Assembly: GCA_963550915.1 (NCBI GenBank) | Contig: CAUVEB010000005.1 | Span: 54,043-118,042 of the forward strand | Source of the DNA: Caviibacter sp963550915 | Lineage (GTDB): Bacteria > Fusobacteriota > Fusobacteriia > Fusobacteriales > Leptotrichiaceae | DNA: 64,000 nucleotides | Direction of reading: 5' to 3' | Shown here: in pieces, positions 25,440-33,820 of the stretch | Numbering within the stretch: position 1 is the first letter of the stretch | Layout: each line of letters begins with the position of its first letter | Position numbers and translations under genes: made by a program | Notes under the pieces: model-generated | The model's input: the letters and a program-made list of their open reading frames with translations, nothing else | What the model was told of the DNA's origin: nothing | The model's database searches: none

Positions 25440-27248
25440 TTATGTCAAGCTTATTCTCTTGGAATTTAATATTGCAACAAGTGATATACCTACATCTCCA
25501 AACACTGCAAGCCATAATTTAGCATATCCTGTCATTCCTAGTATAATAATTATAGCTTTTACAAATATAATAAAGTATATATTTTGGTAAATAATGGTTT
25601 TCATTTTCTTAGCTATTTTCTTTAATACAACCAATCTATTAAGTGAATTACTATTTAAAACTACATCTGCACTTTGTATTGAAATATCACTACCGTTTAT
25701 GCCCATAGCAATACCTATACTAGCCTTAGCAATTGCTGGAGCATCATTTACTCCGTCTCCCAAGAATATTACTTTTTTATCACTTACAAGTTTTACCTTA
25801 TCTTGTGGTAGTAATTCATAATAAGCATTATCAAGTTCTAGTTCTTTTTTTACTCTCAATGCTTCTTCTTTTATATCACCAGTTAATAAGGATATTTCTT
25901 TTACATCTAAATTTCTTAGCATTTTTATAGTTTCTTTAGCATCATCTTTTATTTTGTCGCTAATATATATATTAGCTACATTTTTACCATTTATAGCTAC
26001 ATATATACTATTTTCTTTTGAAACTTTCACCTTATTTTTAACCATAAAGTTATAATTCCCAATAAGAACTTCATTATCTGATATTATAGCCTTTATACCA
26101 AGGCCAACATATTCTTTAAAACTATCTACTTTTTTATTTGTATTAATATTTGACAAATGTTTTACTATACTTTTTGATATAGGGTGATTTGAATATTTTT
26201 CTGCTAAGTATATATATTCTAACACTCTTTCATCTTTGAACTTTATATACTCAATTTCAAAATTTCCCTCTGTTACAGTACCTGTTTTATCAAGATATAC
26301 CTTATCTATACTTAAGATATTTTCAAGTATATTTATATCTTTTATATGTATACCATTTTTTGCAAGTACATCAATTGCTTTAACATAAGATAAAGGGATG
26401 CTTAAAACTAATGCACAAGGGCATGCAACTATTAAAAGTACTATACTGTTATATATAGATCTTTCTAAGTCTATATTTTTAATAAATATAGTAGGTATTA
26501 TTATAGTTAAAATAGCTAAAAATATTACTAAAGGTGTATACCATTTTGAAAAATTAGCAATAAAATTACTAATCTTTGTCTTCTTATTTAAAGCTTCTTT
26601 TGTAAGTGATATCAGTCTATTTAATGTTGAATCTTCATATACATTTACTGCTCTAATTTTAAGTATATCAGTTAAATTAATCGTACCTGAATAAACTTTA
26701 TCGCCTTTTAATACTGCTCTTGGTTTTGATTCTCCTGTTAAAATCATTTGATTAACATAAGAACTCCCACTTAAAACTATAGCATCAACTGGTATTTTTT
26801 CACCAACTTTAACTATTATTTCATCATTTATTTTAATATCATCTACTTTTATTATTTCATCATTATCTTTATGTGCAATATTCACCTTAAAACTTAAAAG
26901 TTCTTTTATACTCTTATGTGATGATGCATTTGCATTATCTAAAAAATATTCACCTATTGCATAAAATACCATAACAGCACTAGCTTCTTCAAAAGAACCT
27001 ATTAAAAAAGCTGAAATAGTTGATATAGTCATTAGTACATACTCATTAAAATATTCTTCTTTAATAATGCTTTTATATGCCATTATTAATACAGGTAATC
27101 CTACCACAGCATAAGCTATAAGGTATAAGGGTATGTAAAATAAGTATAGATGATTATCAAAATAAAAAAATTTTTGCATTATTTCACTTATTGATGCGAT
27201 AAAAAAAATTATGCTACCAAAAAATGTAAAATATTTTGTATTATTCAT
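25440..27248 (-). CDS. P1B-type heavy-metal ATPase, Zn/Cd/Pb class, lacking an N-terminal metal-binding domain
   Basis: Cation-exporting membrane ATPase, 602 residues. It has the metal-site CPCALVLSIPLS in the sixth helix near residue 275, the phosphorylation motif DKTGTVTEG near 319, HPIS in the nucleotide domain and GDGVNDAPAI near the hinge. The last helices contain KAIIIILGMTGYAKLWLAVFGDVG, seen in part; the Lys and Asp there mark the ZntA/CadA (P1B-2) class. The protein starts straight into membrane helices, with no CxxC metal-binding domain, so it is shorter than ZntA. The start at 27248 is favoured by GGAGAC before it; an ATG at 27260 is also open. Confidence 0.88.
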   Translation of the reverse strand: MNNTKYFTFFGSIIFFIASISEIMQKFFYFDNHLYLFYIPLYLIAYAVVGLPVLIMAYKSIIKEEYFNEYVLMTISTISAFLIGSFEEASAVMVFYAIGEYFLDNANASSHKSIKELLSFKVNIAHKDNDEIIKVDDIKINDEIIVKVGEKIPVDAIVLSGSSYVNQMILTGESKPRAVLKGDKVYSGTINLTDILKIRAVNVYEDSTLNRLISLTKEALNKKTKISNFIANFSKWYTPLVIFLAILTIIIPTIFIKNIDLERSIYNSIVLLIVACPCALVLSIPLSYVKAIDVLAKNGIHIKDINILENILSIDKVYLDKTGTVTEGNFEIEYIKFKDERVLEYIYLAEKYSNHPISKSIVKHLSNINTNKKVDSFKEYVGLGIKAIISDNEVLIGNYNFMVKNKVKVSKENSIYVAINGKNVANIYISDKIKDDAKETIKMLRNLDVKEISLLTGDIKEEALRVKKELELDNAYYELLPQDKVKLVSDKKVIFLGDGVNDAPAIAKASIGIAMGINGSDISIQSADVVLNSNSLNRLVVLKKIAKKMKTIIYQNIYFIIFVKAIIIILGMTGYAKLWLAVFGDVGISLVAILNSKRISLT

Positions 27249-27263
27249 TTTTGTCTCCATTAA

Positions 27264-27295
27264 AGAAAAATCCTAACCCTTAATGGGATAGGATT
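27264..27295 (-). terminator. Intrinsic terminator after rpmF
   Basis: Minus-strand stem AATCCTA/TAGGATT extended by CCC/GGG across one mismatch, then a short T-run. It lies between the rpmF stop and the P-ATPase start, so the ATPase may depend on read-through. Confidence 0.8.
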
Positions 27296-27297
27296 AT

Positions 27298-27486
27298 TTA
27301 TTCTTCGTCTTTTTTTGCTTCAGTTATTACTTGTCTACCTCTATATAGCCCAGTTTCTAAATTTACTCTATGTGGTCTTCTTACTGTTCCGTCAGCATCT
27401 ACAACAAAAGTTGGAGCTGATATTCCGTCGTGTGATCTTCTCATATTTCTTTTTGCTTTAGAGGTTCTCTTCTTTGGTACTGCCAT
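27298..27486 (-). CDS. rpmF: 50S ribosomal protein L32
   Basis: Large-subunit protein bL32, 62 residues, beginning MAVPKKRTSKAKRNMRRSHDG, the L32 signature (split here at 20 residues: MAVPKKRTSKAKRNMRRSHD). It carries no cysteines, so it is the zinc-free form. It is preceded by AAGGAG and a consensus promoter, and followed by a terminator, so it is probably monocistronic and highly expressed. The common yceD neighbour is absent. Confidence 0.96.
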   Translation of the reverse strand: MAVPKKRTSKAKRNMRRSHDGISAPTFVVDADGTVRRPHRVNLETGLYRGRQVITEAKKDEE

Positions 27487-27528
27487 TTTAAGGAACTCCT
27501 TTCATATCATTACATGTAATTACAAGTT

Positions 27529-27557
27529 ATTATATACAACATTAATATTTTTGTCAA
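27529..27557 (-). promoter_or_regulatory. Perfect-consensus sigma-70 promoter for rpmF
   Basis: Minus-strand TTGACA (27552-27557) and TATAAT (27529-27534) separated by exactly 17 bases, both identical to consensus. The start codon is about 45 bases downstream, and a 12-base palindrome ATTACATGTAAT lies in the leader. Confidence 0.9.
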
Positions 27558-27582
27558 GATATGTATTTGTTTTTTTAATAAA

Positions 27583-27612
27583 TAAAAAATGTGAGTATTA
27601 CATAACTCACAT
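27583..27612 (-). terminator. Intrinsic terminator after the TPR protein gene
   Basis: Minus-strand stem ATGTGAGT/ACTCACAT (27589-27612) with an eight-base loop and a T-rich tail. It lies just downstream of the TPR gene stop and just upstream of the rpmF promoter. Confidence 0.88.
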
Positions 27613-27620
27613 CTTCTAAA

Positions 27621-28742
27621 CTATTTCATTAATTTTAATTCATTAAGTATTGTTTCAGCACCTTGTACTTTTGCTTTATGTGCTGCTTCTGCATATCTTA
27701 TAGCTAATGCTTTATTTCCTTTTGCTGCTTCAACATAAGCAAGTCCTAAATTTGCTTCAGCATTTTTTTCTTTTAATCCTAATTTATAGTATTTTTCAGC
27801 ACCTTTAAGATTGTCGCTGTTGTATAATAAAGTTCCTAAGTTTGTATTATTTATCTTAGCTAATTTCTTTAATAATGTTCCATATTTAACTTCTTCTTTA
27901 GCTTTACCAAGGTCTACACTTACTACGAATAATCTTGCAACTACTTCTGAATTATTAGGTAATAGTTTTTCAACTTTTAATAAATAGTTGTATCCTTTTA
28001 CTTTTTCGTTTATTGATAAATATCTAGTTGCTATTGCATATAGTATTTCAGGACTCTTTGGTGCAACTTTTTCAGATAATAATAAGTATTCTTCACCTTT
28101 TCTCTTATTATTCATCTTATCAAAGTAATAATCTGATAATAGTAAATAAACTTCTGATGAAACAGCTGGTTTATTTAATGCTAATATTTTATTTGCAAAA
28201 TTTATACCATTTGCATTTCCAGTTACTAACATATTTTCAGTTATTGCATATAGGAAAGTTGCCTTGAAATCTTCATTTGAATTTTTCATAGCTTTATTAT
28301 ATATTTCATCATATTTAACTTTATTATCAACCTTATCATATAGATATGCTAATTGTCCTAATACTATTGGATTTTCTCCATCTAGTCTTACATTTAATTC
28401 TTCTGCAAGTCTAACTCTTTCAGGATCTGTTTTTGCACGATTTAATAATTCTCTATTTGATGCAATAGCTATATCAGTTTTAGAAGTTTTATCTGCTACT
28501 ATTCTGTTTAAATACATTACAACTTCTTCAGCTGTTTGTGCTACATTTTTTGCTAAGAAAAAGTTTATTTCTTCAAATTCTTTTTCTTCACCTTTTACTA
28601 AAACACTCTTTTTAAGTAATTCAACTGCTTCCTTATTTTTTTTTGCTTCAAATAATTTTTTTGCTGCTTCAATATCTGCTTTTGGTCCTGCGTAAGTTAA
28701 TAATGTAAATAATGTTGCAGATAATAATAATAATTTCTTCAT
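27621..28742 (-). CDS. Secreted tetratricopeptide-repeat (TPR) protein
   Basis: A 373-residue protein with a cleavable signal peptide (LLLLSATLFTLLTYAG, cleavage near residue 18), so exported, probably to the periplasm. The remainder is a chain of degenerate TPR-like helix pairs, for example EAAKKLFEAKKNKEAVELL, SEVYLLLSDYYFDKMNN and AEANLGLAYVEAAKGNKALA. No catalytic motif is seen; a scaffold or assembly role is likely for such proteins. It follows dapH after ten bases and ends at a terminator. Confidence 0.85.
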   Translation of the reverse strand: MKKLLLLSATLFTLLTYAGPKADIEAAKKLFEAKKNKEAVELLKKSVLVKGEEKEFEEINFFLAKNVAQTAEEVVMYLNRIVADKTSKTDIAIASNRELLNRAKTDPERVRLAEELNVRLDGENPIVLGQLAYLYDKVDNKVKYDEIYNKAMKNSNEDFKATFLYAITENMLVTGNANGINFANKILALNKPAVSSEVYLLLSDYYFDKMNNKRKGEEYLLLSEKVAPKSPEILYAIATRYLSINEKVKGYNYLLKVEKLLPNNSEVVARLFVVSVDLGKAKEEVKYGTLLKKLAKINNTNLGTLLYNSDNLKGAEKYYKLGLKEKNAEANLGLAYVEAAKGNKALAIRYAEAAHKAKVQGAETILNELKLMK

Positions 28743-28752
28743 TTCATTACCT

Positions 28753-29445
28753 CTACTTTCTTAAATCCTGAACTATCTCAGTCTTTTCTTCTGTTTTTTT
28801 GTCTACTTTTTTAATGATTTTTGCAGGCATTCCTGCTACAACTACACCACTTGGTACATCTTGTGTTACAACTGCTCCAGCTGCCACAACTGCATTAGAT
28901 CCTACACTAACACCCTCTAAAACAACTGCATTAGCTCCTATAACGACATTATCGCCAATTACAACTGGTTTAGCTGATGGTGGTTCTATAACTCCTGCAA
29001 GCACTGCTCCAGCACCTATATGACAATTTTTACCAACAGTTGCACGTCCACCTAGTACTGCATTCATATCTATCATTGTTCCACTGCCGATTTTAGAACC
29101 AATATTTATTACTGCTCCCATCATTATTACAACTTTCGGTTCAATTTCAACTTTATCCCTTATAATTGCACCCGGCTCTATTCTAGCATCAATATTAGTT
29201 ATATCTAACATTGGAACTCCTGAATTTCTTCTATCATATTTCAAATGATAGTTATGAAGATTATTTTCTTCTATAATTTTCTTTATATCTTCTATATCTC
29301 CATATACGTATTTTAAATCTTTACCAATTATTTTGCAAGCATAACTATTCTTAATTTCTTCATCTGTAATAAGCTCACAAGGTGTACTTTTTTTTGAATT
29401 AGCTATAAATTTAATAATTTCCTTAGATTTTTCCAATTCAGTCAT
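28753..29445 (-). CDS. dapH: Tetrahydrodipicolinate N-acetyltransferase DapH
   Basis: Acetyl-CoA-dependent step of lysine and meso-diaminopimelate synthesis, 230 residues. An N-terminal helical domain (DapH_N, 1-80) precedes a left-handed beta-helix of hexapeptide repeats, with GGRATVGKNCHIGAGAVLAG and VIGDNVVIGANAVVLEG and the end VAGMPAKIIKKV. The acetyl, rather than succinyl, enzyme is indicated by the DapH_N domain. The start at 29445 follows AGAAAGGAT; an in-frame GTG at 29472 lies inside the leader. It supplies precursor for peptidoglycan, along with murA and alr here. Confidence 0.93.
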   Translation of the reverse strand: MTELEKSKEIIKFIANSKKSTPCELITDEEIKNSYACKIIGKDLKYVYGDIEDIKKIIEENNLHNYHLKYDRRNSGVPMLDITNIDARIEPGAIIRDKVEIEPKVVIMMGAVINIGSKIGSGTMIDMNAVLGGRATVGKNCHIGAGAVLAGVIEPPSAKPVVIGDNVVIGANAVVLEGVSVGSNAVVAAGAVVTQDVPSGVVVAGMPAKIIKKVDKKTEEKTEIVQDLRK

Positions 29446-29472
29446 AATATATCCTTTCTTCGGTGTTATCAC

Positions 29473-29502
29473 ATTATACTATATTTTAATATTAAATGTA
29501 AA
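29473..29502 (-). promoter_or_regulatory. Probable sigma-70 promoter for dapH
   Basis: Minus-strand -35 TTTACA (29497-29502) and -10 TATAAT (29473-29478) with an 18-base spacer, about 28 bases before the chosen ATG. Confidence 0.65.
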
Positions 29503-29528
29503 TATAGCTAATTTATTCTTTATTAACT

Positions 29529-30641
29529 TTATTTAATACCTAGCATATTTAAAACATTTGATATTTCTAAAATTAATTTATCAATTTCCTCTTTAGTATT
29601 GTATATACCAAAACTTATTCTAATAACTCCATTAGTATATTCTCTTGAAAGCCCTATATTTGATATTACATCGCTATACTCTTTTTTAGATGAACAAGCA
29701 GAGCCTGTAGATACATAAATACCTTTACTTGATAAATAATTTAAAATTATTTCACCTTTTGCATTTTTAAATGATACATTTAATATACAACAAGAGCTAT
29801 TTGAAGGACTATTAATCCTACAACAAGAAAACTTTTGAAGTGAAGATATAGTATAATCTTTTAATTCTTGTATTTTTTCTATTTCTTTTTTATTAAGCAT
29901 TTCCATAGCCTTTAAAAAACCAAGAACCAATTCATTAGGCATAGTTCTTTTAGTAAAGCTATTTTGTGTATTAGAACCAAAACTATGTTGTTTTAATTTT
30001 GTATTCTTCTTAATATATACAGCACCTATTCCCTTAGGTCCATATATTTTATGTGAGCTAAATGTAATTAAATCTATATCAATATTACTAAAATCTATGA
30101 ATACATGACCTAAAGCTTGGACAAAATCAGTATGTACTAATGTTTTCTTATTTTTCTCTTTGACAAGTTTTACAATCTTCTCTATATCTTGTATAGTACC
30201 TAACTCGCTATTTACTGTTGCTATACTGACTAAAGCTGTATTTTCATCAACATTTTGTACTAAATCATCTATATCAACAAATCCGTAGCTATCTACCTTA
30301 ACATAATATACTTCATAGTCATTTAAATTCTTTATTGTTTCATATACACTTGGATGTTCTATTTTTGTTGTTATTATCTTAGCCTTCTTATTTGCTTTAA
30401 CTACAGACTGTATTAAAAGATTATTACCTTCTCCTCCACCTGCTGTAAAGTATATGTCATCTTTATTAAGACCTAAAAGATCATTAAATATTTTTTTTCT
30501 ATTATTAATAAGTCTAGCAATATCAAGACCCATATCATGAGTTGAATCTGCGTTTGCATAGTAATTCTCCATACAATTTAGCATTTCTTTTTTAACTTCT
30601 TCTCTTACTTTTGTAGTTGCTGCATTATCTAGGTATATCAT
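29529..30641 (-). CDS. Cysteine desulfurase (NifS/IscS-type)
   Basis: PLP enzyme that takes sulfur from cysteine for Fe-S clusters or tRNA thiolation, 370 residues. It begins MIYLDNAATTKV, has the PLP Lys in FSSHKIYGPKG near residue 195 and the persulfide Cys in VSTGSACSSKKE near 315, the short-loop arrangement of IscS/NifS. Two CysCys pairs in SCCRINSPSNSSCCILN near 275-290 are unusual. The start at 30641 follows AGGGAGA; an ATG at 30680 lies inside a terminator-like hairpin. No IscU gene is adjacent, so the sulfur acceptor is unknown. Confidence 0.9.
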   Translation of the reverse strand: MIYLDNAATTKVREEVKKEMLNCMENYYANADSTHDMGLDIARLINNRKKIFNDLLGLNKDDIYFTAGGGEGNNLLIQSVVKANKKAKIITTKIEHPSVYETIKNLNDYEVYYVKVDSYGFVDIDDLVQNVDENTALVSIATVNSELGTIQDIEKIVKLVKEKNKKTLVHTDFVQALGHVFIDFSNIDIDLITFSSHKIYGPKGIGAVYIKKNTKLKQHSFGSNTQNSFTKRTMPNELVLGFLKAMEMLNKKEIEKIQELKDYTISSLQKFSCCRINSPSNSSCCILNVSFKNAKGEIILNYLSSKGIYVSTGSACSSKKEYSDVISNIGLSREYTNGVIRISFGIYNTKEEIDKLILEISNVLNMLGIK

Positions 30642-30663
30642 TAATTTCTCCCTATTAGTATAT

Positions 30664-30690
30664 GAAAATGAAGTTTTCATAAAGAAAACT
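30664..30690 (-). terminator. Possible terminator after the GH57 gene
   Basis: Minus-strand stem AGTTTTC/GAAAACT (30672-30690) with a five-base loop and a modest T-rich tail (TCATTTTCAT), 12 bases past the GH57 stop. Confidence 0.5.
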
Positions 30691-30701
30691 CCAAAATCAT
30701 A

Positions 30702-32276
30702 TTATCCTCTATATATTCTATAATCTATATCTCTAAATATATTATCTCTATATTCAATTTCAGATAACCAGCTTTCATCAATATTTCCTGATTTTATATC
30801 TTCATAAATCTTAAATAATCTATTTACATGATCTGATATTTTTTTATGTGCATATCCTACCATAGTTCCAGTAAACATTATGAAAGGCCAACATGATGTT
30901 TGTGCCATCATAAGTTCTCTTGCCATTTGATTTAAAGCTCTATATTCTAATTCATCCTTTGGTTCTATTTTTGCAAGTTCTATCATTTTTTCTGCTGCTT
31001 TATGTAAATGTCTATAAATATAGTCATTTGAACCGTCAACCCATACATCATAATATCCGTTTGCTCCCCAGCTTGACATACTTACGTCAACTACTTGGTT
31101 TATTGGATATTTTTCAAGATATTTTGATGGAGTTATACTATCAAAGTTTGATATTTGTATAGCTCTAAATAAGTGTTCTAGGAATATAGGACCTTCATAC
31201 CACCAGTGTCCATAAAGTTCAGCATCATATGGTGAAACTATTATTGGTTTCTTATACTTCATTTTTGTTGCTAAGTACTCTATTTGTTTTGATCTATTAA
31301 ATACGAAATCATATGCGTGTTGTTTTGCTTTGTCGTATGCCTTACTTGGACTATATATTGCCTTATGAGTTCCTTTTTTATCTGTTATAGCATGGTATTT
31401 AACTCCAATATTTCTTCTAACACCATCACTATGTAAAAATTCTTTTATATAATCATATTCAAGATCGTATCCTGCATCTTTATGGAATTCTCTATAAAGT
31501 GCATCTCCTGGATATCCTACTTCAGAACTCCATACTTGTTCTGATGATTCTAAATCTCTTGCAAATGCTGCAACTCCATTAGTAGTGTATACTGGTGCAA
31601 ATACCCCATATACAGGTCTTGGATCTGAATGTAATATACCATGTGAATCAACTATGAAATATGTAATTCCATGGTCTGCAAGATATTTGTCTTGCCCTTT
31701 ATAATAAGCACATTCTGCAAGCCATATACCTTTTGGTTCTACTCCGAAATGTTTCATATAGTCTAATTTAGCTTGTAATACTTGTGCATTAGCTGCTTCT
31801 TTTAAATCTTTCATCATTGGTAACATTCCATGTGTTGCTGTTACAGGTATAATTTCAAGATTTCCACGATCTTGGTAATATTTAAATGCTCTTAATAATT
31901 TCTTATCATATTTTAAGAAATATTCTTTAGCTCTGGTAAATACAAAATGATTATGATTTGCAACTTCAAGCATTTCATAACTATCTTTTAATCTTTCTTT
32001 TTCAAGTTCACATAATTTTATCATTTTATCAAGGTGTTTTAAGTATCTATTTGCAAGTAATTCATCCTCTAACATGTTTGCAAGTGTTCCAGATATTGTC
32101 ATAGTTATATTAAATTTAACATTGTCTGTTGCAAGATTATCAAACATTACAATTAAAGGTATATATGTTTCTGTTATAGCCTCATAAAGCCAGTCTTCTT
32201 CCAAAAATTCTTCATATTCTGGATGACGCACATACGGAAGATGGGCGTGTAATATTAAACTAAAGTACCCTTTCAT
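30702..32276 (-). CDS. GH57 family 1,4-alpha-glucan branching enzyme
   Basis: Glycoside hydrolase family 57 enzyme of 524 residues, predicted to make alpha-1,6 branches in glycogen-like glucans. It has LILHAHLPYVRHPE at the N-terminus, the nucleophile Glu in GIWLAECAYYKG near residue 192, and the acid/base Asp in SPYDAELYGHWWYEGP near 350. The C-terminal helical part (SSWGANGYYDVWVDGSN, seen in part) matches the DUF1957-type tail of GH57 branching enzymes. GGAG precedes the ATG at 32276. It stands alone, away from malQ about 16 kb off. Confidence 0.9.
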   Translation of the reverse strand: MKGYFSLILHAHLPYVRHPEYEEFLEEDWLYEAITETYIPLIVMFDNLATDNVKFNITMTISGTLANMLEDELLANRYLKHLDKMIKLCELEKERLKDSYEMLEVANHNHFVFTRAKEYFLKYDKKLLRAFKYYQDRGNLEIIPVTATHGMLPMMKDLKEAANAQVLQAKLDYMKHFGVEPKGIWLAECAYYKGQDKYLADHGITYFIVDSHGILHSDPRPVYGVFAPVYTTNGVAAFARDLESSEQVWSSEVGYPGDALYREFHKDAGYDLEYDYIKEFLHSDGVRRNIGVKYHAITDKKGTHKAIYSPSKAYDKAKQHAYDFVFNRSKQIEYLATKMKYKKPIIVSPYDAELYGHWWYEGPIFLEHLFRAIQISNFDSITPSKYLEKYPINQVVDVSMSSWGANGYYDVWVDGSNDYIYRHLHKAAEKMIELAKIEPKDELEYRALNQMARELMMAQTSCWPFIMFTGTMVGYAHKKISDHVNRLFKIYEDIKSGNIDESWLSEIEYRDNIFRDIDYRIYRG

Positions 32277-32309
32277 AATTAAACTCCTCACTTATATAAT
32301 CATATGTTT

Positions 32310-32318
32310 AGTATACCA
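32310..32318 (-). promoter_or_regulatory. Extended -10 promoter for the GH57 gene
   Basis: Minus-strand TGGTATACT, an extended -10 element (TGn plus TATACT at 32310-32315), about 33 bases before the ATG. No good -35 at 17 bases is seen, as is usual for extended -10 promoters. Confidence 0.5.
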
Positions 32319-32413
32319 CGAAAAAACAACTTTTGATACAAAATATTATTTTATTTATAAATTAAAATAAAAATAATCTTTTATATATCAATATTTTTAA
32401 CGCTTTTAAGAAA

Positions 32414-32450
32414 ATAAAAAGAACGACAAATTATTCTATCGTTCCTTTTT
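32414..32450 (-). terminator. Intrinsic terminator after the hotdog/FMN-barrel fusion gene
   Basis: Minus-strand stem GAACGA/TCGTTC (32421-32444) with a 12-base loop, A/T runs on both sides and a T tail. It lies 20 bases past the stop at 32470. Confidence 0.8.
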
Positions 32451-32469
32451 TCATATATTTCAAACAATA

Positions 32470-33252
32470 TTATTTAATTTCTGTTCCTGCTGTAGGACCT
32501 GATTTAAGTGTGTATATTTTTTCAACTTTCATAACTATTGCTGCTTTTGGTACTCCCATTCTACCTTCTGCCCATTTAACAGCTCCATCATAATATTCAC
32601 CACTTGTATATACACTTGCTTTTCCAACAAATCTATATCCATCTAATTTTTCACGATCAACTATCATAACAGTTATATCGCCTGTTCTTTCAATATTTTG
32701 TTGTGTTTTACCACTTGTATTTTCATTGAAAATTATTGTTTCATCATCTAATAATCTAGCTGATCTTTTAGGTCCAAGATTTGGTGTCCCGTCTTCATTT
32801 ACAGTTGCAACAATTGGAAGTTGAACTGCAAACATGTCTTTCATTTCTTGTGTTAATTTTGCCATTTTTATTCCTCCTGTATTTTCTTCAAATTTTTGTT
32901 TATTTACAACATATCTTCCGTGTGTACCTGTGCCAATTAATTCATCATTTACATAACATGAAACATTTAATGTTACAGCTTTGCCTGCTACTTCTATTAT
33001 TTCACATTCGCATTTAACAACACTTCCAATAGGACTTGCTTTTAAATGTCTTACATTGACCATAGTTCCTACTGTTATTTCTCCTGTTTCTAAAAATTGA
33101 TCTACACACTCTGTTGCTGTAAGCTCCATGAACGCTATCATAGCAGGAGTTGCATAAACTTTAGCTTTAGAAGATCCCCATTTAGTAGCTAAGTCTTGTT
33201 CTTTTACTGTCATGTAACTTGTATGTTTAGTTCCTAATAATATTTCTTTCAT
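32470..33252 (-). CDS. Fusion: FlK-type hotdog thioesterase + pyridoxamine-phosphate-oxidase-like FMN barrel
   Basis: A 260-residue two-domain protein. Residues 1-120 form a hotdog thioesterase whose Thr35, Glu43 and His69 keep the spacing (8 and 26) of the catalytic triad Thr42/Glu50/His76 of fluoroacetyl-CoA thioesterase FlK. Residues 131-260 form a split-barrel flavin-binding domain (IVATVNEDGTPNLGPKRSAR, TGDITVMIVDREKLDGYRFVG) like general-stress FMN proteins. At the join, codons for GGIK create AGGAGGA six bases before an in-frame ATG (Met130), so a stand-alone barrel could also be made. Substrates are unknown. It follows the DJ-1 gene by 13 bases. Confidence 0.85.
   Translation of the reverse strand: MKEILLGTKHTSYMTVKEQDLATKWGSSKAKVYATPAMIAFMELTATECVDQFLETGEITVGTMVNVRHLKASPIGSVVKCECEIIEVAGKAVTLNVSCYVNDELIGTGTHGRYVVNKQKFEENTGGIKMAKLTQEMKDMFAVQLPIVATVNEDGTPNLGPKRSARLLDDETIIFNENTSGKTQQNIERTGDITVMIVDREKLDGYRFVGKASVYTSGEYYDGAVKWAEGRMGVPKAAIVMKVEKIYTLKSGPTAGTEIK
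32863..32878 (-). promoter_or_regulatory. Internal Shine-Dalgarno and ATG inside the fusion gene
   Basis: Minus strand: AGGAGGA (32872-32878), six-base spacer, ATG (32863-32865), in frame. It is as strong as the best ribosome-binding sites in this window. It could start a 131-residue FMN-barrel protein (32470-32865) separately from the full-length fusion. Confidence 0.65.
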
Positions 33253-33265
33253 TTTTTGTCCAATC

Positions 33266-33811
33266 TTAATATACTATGCTTTTTGCTATTTTGTTTCTAA
33301 TATCAATCCCTTTTATTGTCTCTATAATTTTAAGAGCAAATTCAATTGATGTTCCAGCAGACTTTGATGTTATTATATTTTGTGAGCTTACTACTTTCTC
33401 ATCTATAATATTTGCACCATTTTCTAATAAAGTATTAATACAGCTTGGATATGCTACTGCATTTTGTCCAATAAGCATGTTATTATTTGCAAGTACTGTT
33501 GGAGCTGCACATATTGCAGCTATATATTTATTATTTTCATAAAAATATTTTATATTATCCATTAAAACAGATGAATTATAATAATTATCAGTGCCACTTC
33601 CACCTGGAAGTATCATAAAATCATATTTTTTTAAATCTATATCTGATAATTTTTTATCTACAATTATTTTCACATTTTGTGCACTTGTAACATATTCATC
33701 ATCAAATACTGATACTACGTCTAGATCAATATCAGCTCTTCTAAGTAGATCAATAGCTGTAGTTGCTTCTATTGTTTCAAAACCTTTTACTAATAATATA
33801 ACTACCTTCAT
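33266..33811 (-). CDS. DJ-1/PfpI family protein (YajL/DJ-1 type)
   Basis: A 181-residue class I glutamine amidotransferase-like protein. It has the conserved Glu in VKGFETIEA near residue 15, the oxidation-sensitive nucleophile Cys in AAICAAPTVLA near 103, and SKSAGTSIEFALKIIE near 155. The DJ-1/YajL branch is implicated in protection from oxidative or carbonyl damage; the exact chemistry is debated. It is placed between ptsI and the hotdog/FMN fusion with short gaps, so it is likely co-transcribed with both. Start ATG at 33811. Confidence 0.9.
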   Translation of the reverse strand: MKVVILLVKGFETIEATTAIDLLRRADIDLDVVSVFDDEYVTSAQNVKIIVDKKLSDIDLKKYDFMILPGGSGTDNYYNSSVLMDNIKYFYENNKYIAAICAAPTVLANNNMLIGQNAVAYPSCINTLLENGANIIDEKVVSSQNIITSKSAGTSIEFALKIIETIKGIDIRNKIAKSIVY

Positions 33812-33820
33812 ATTTTTTCC

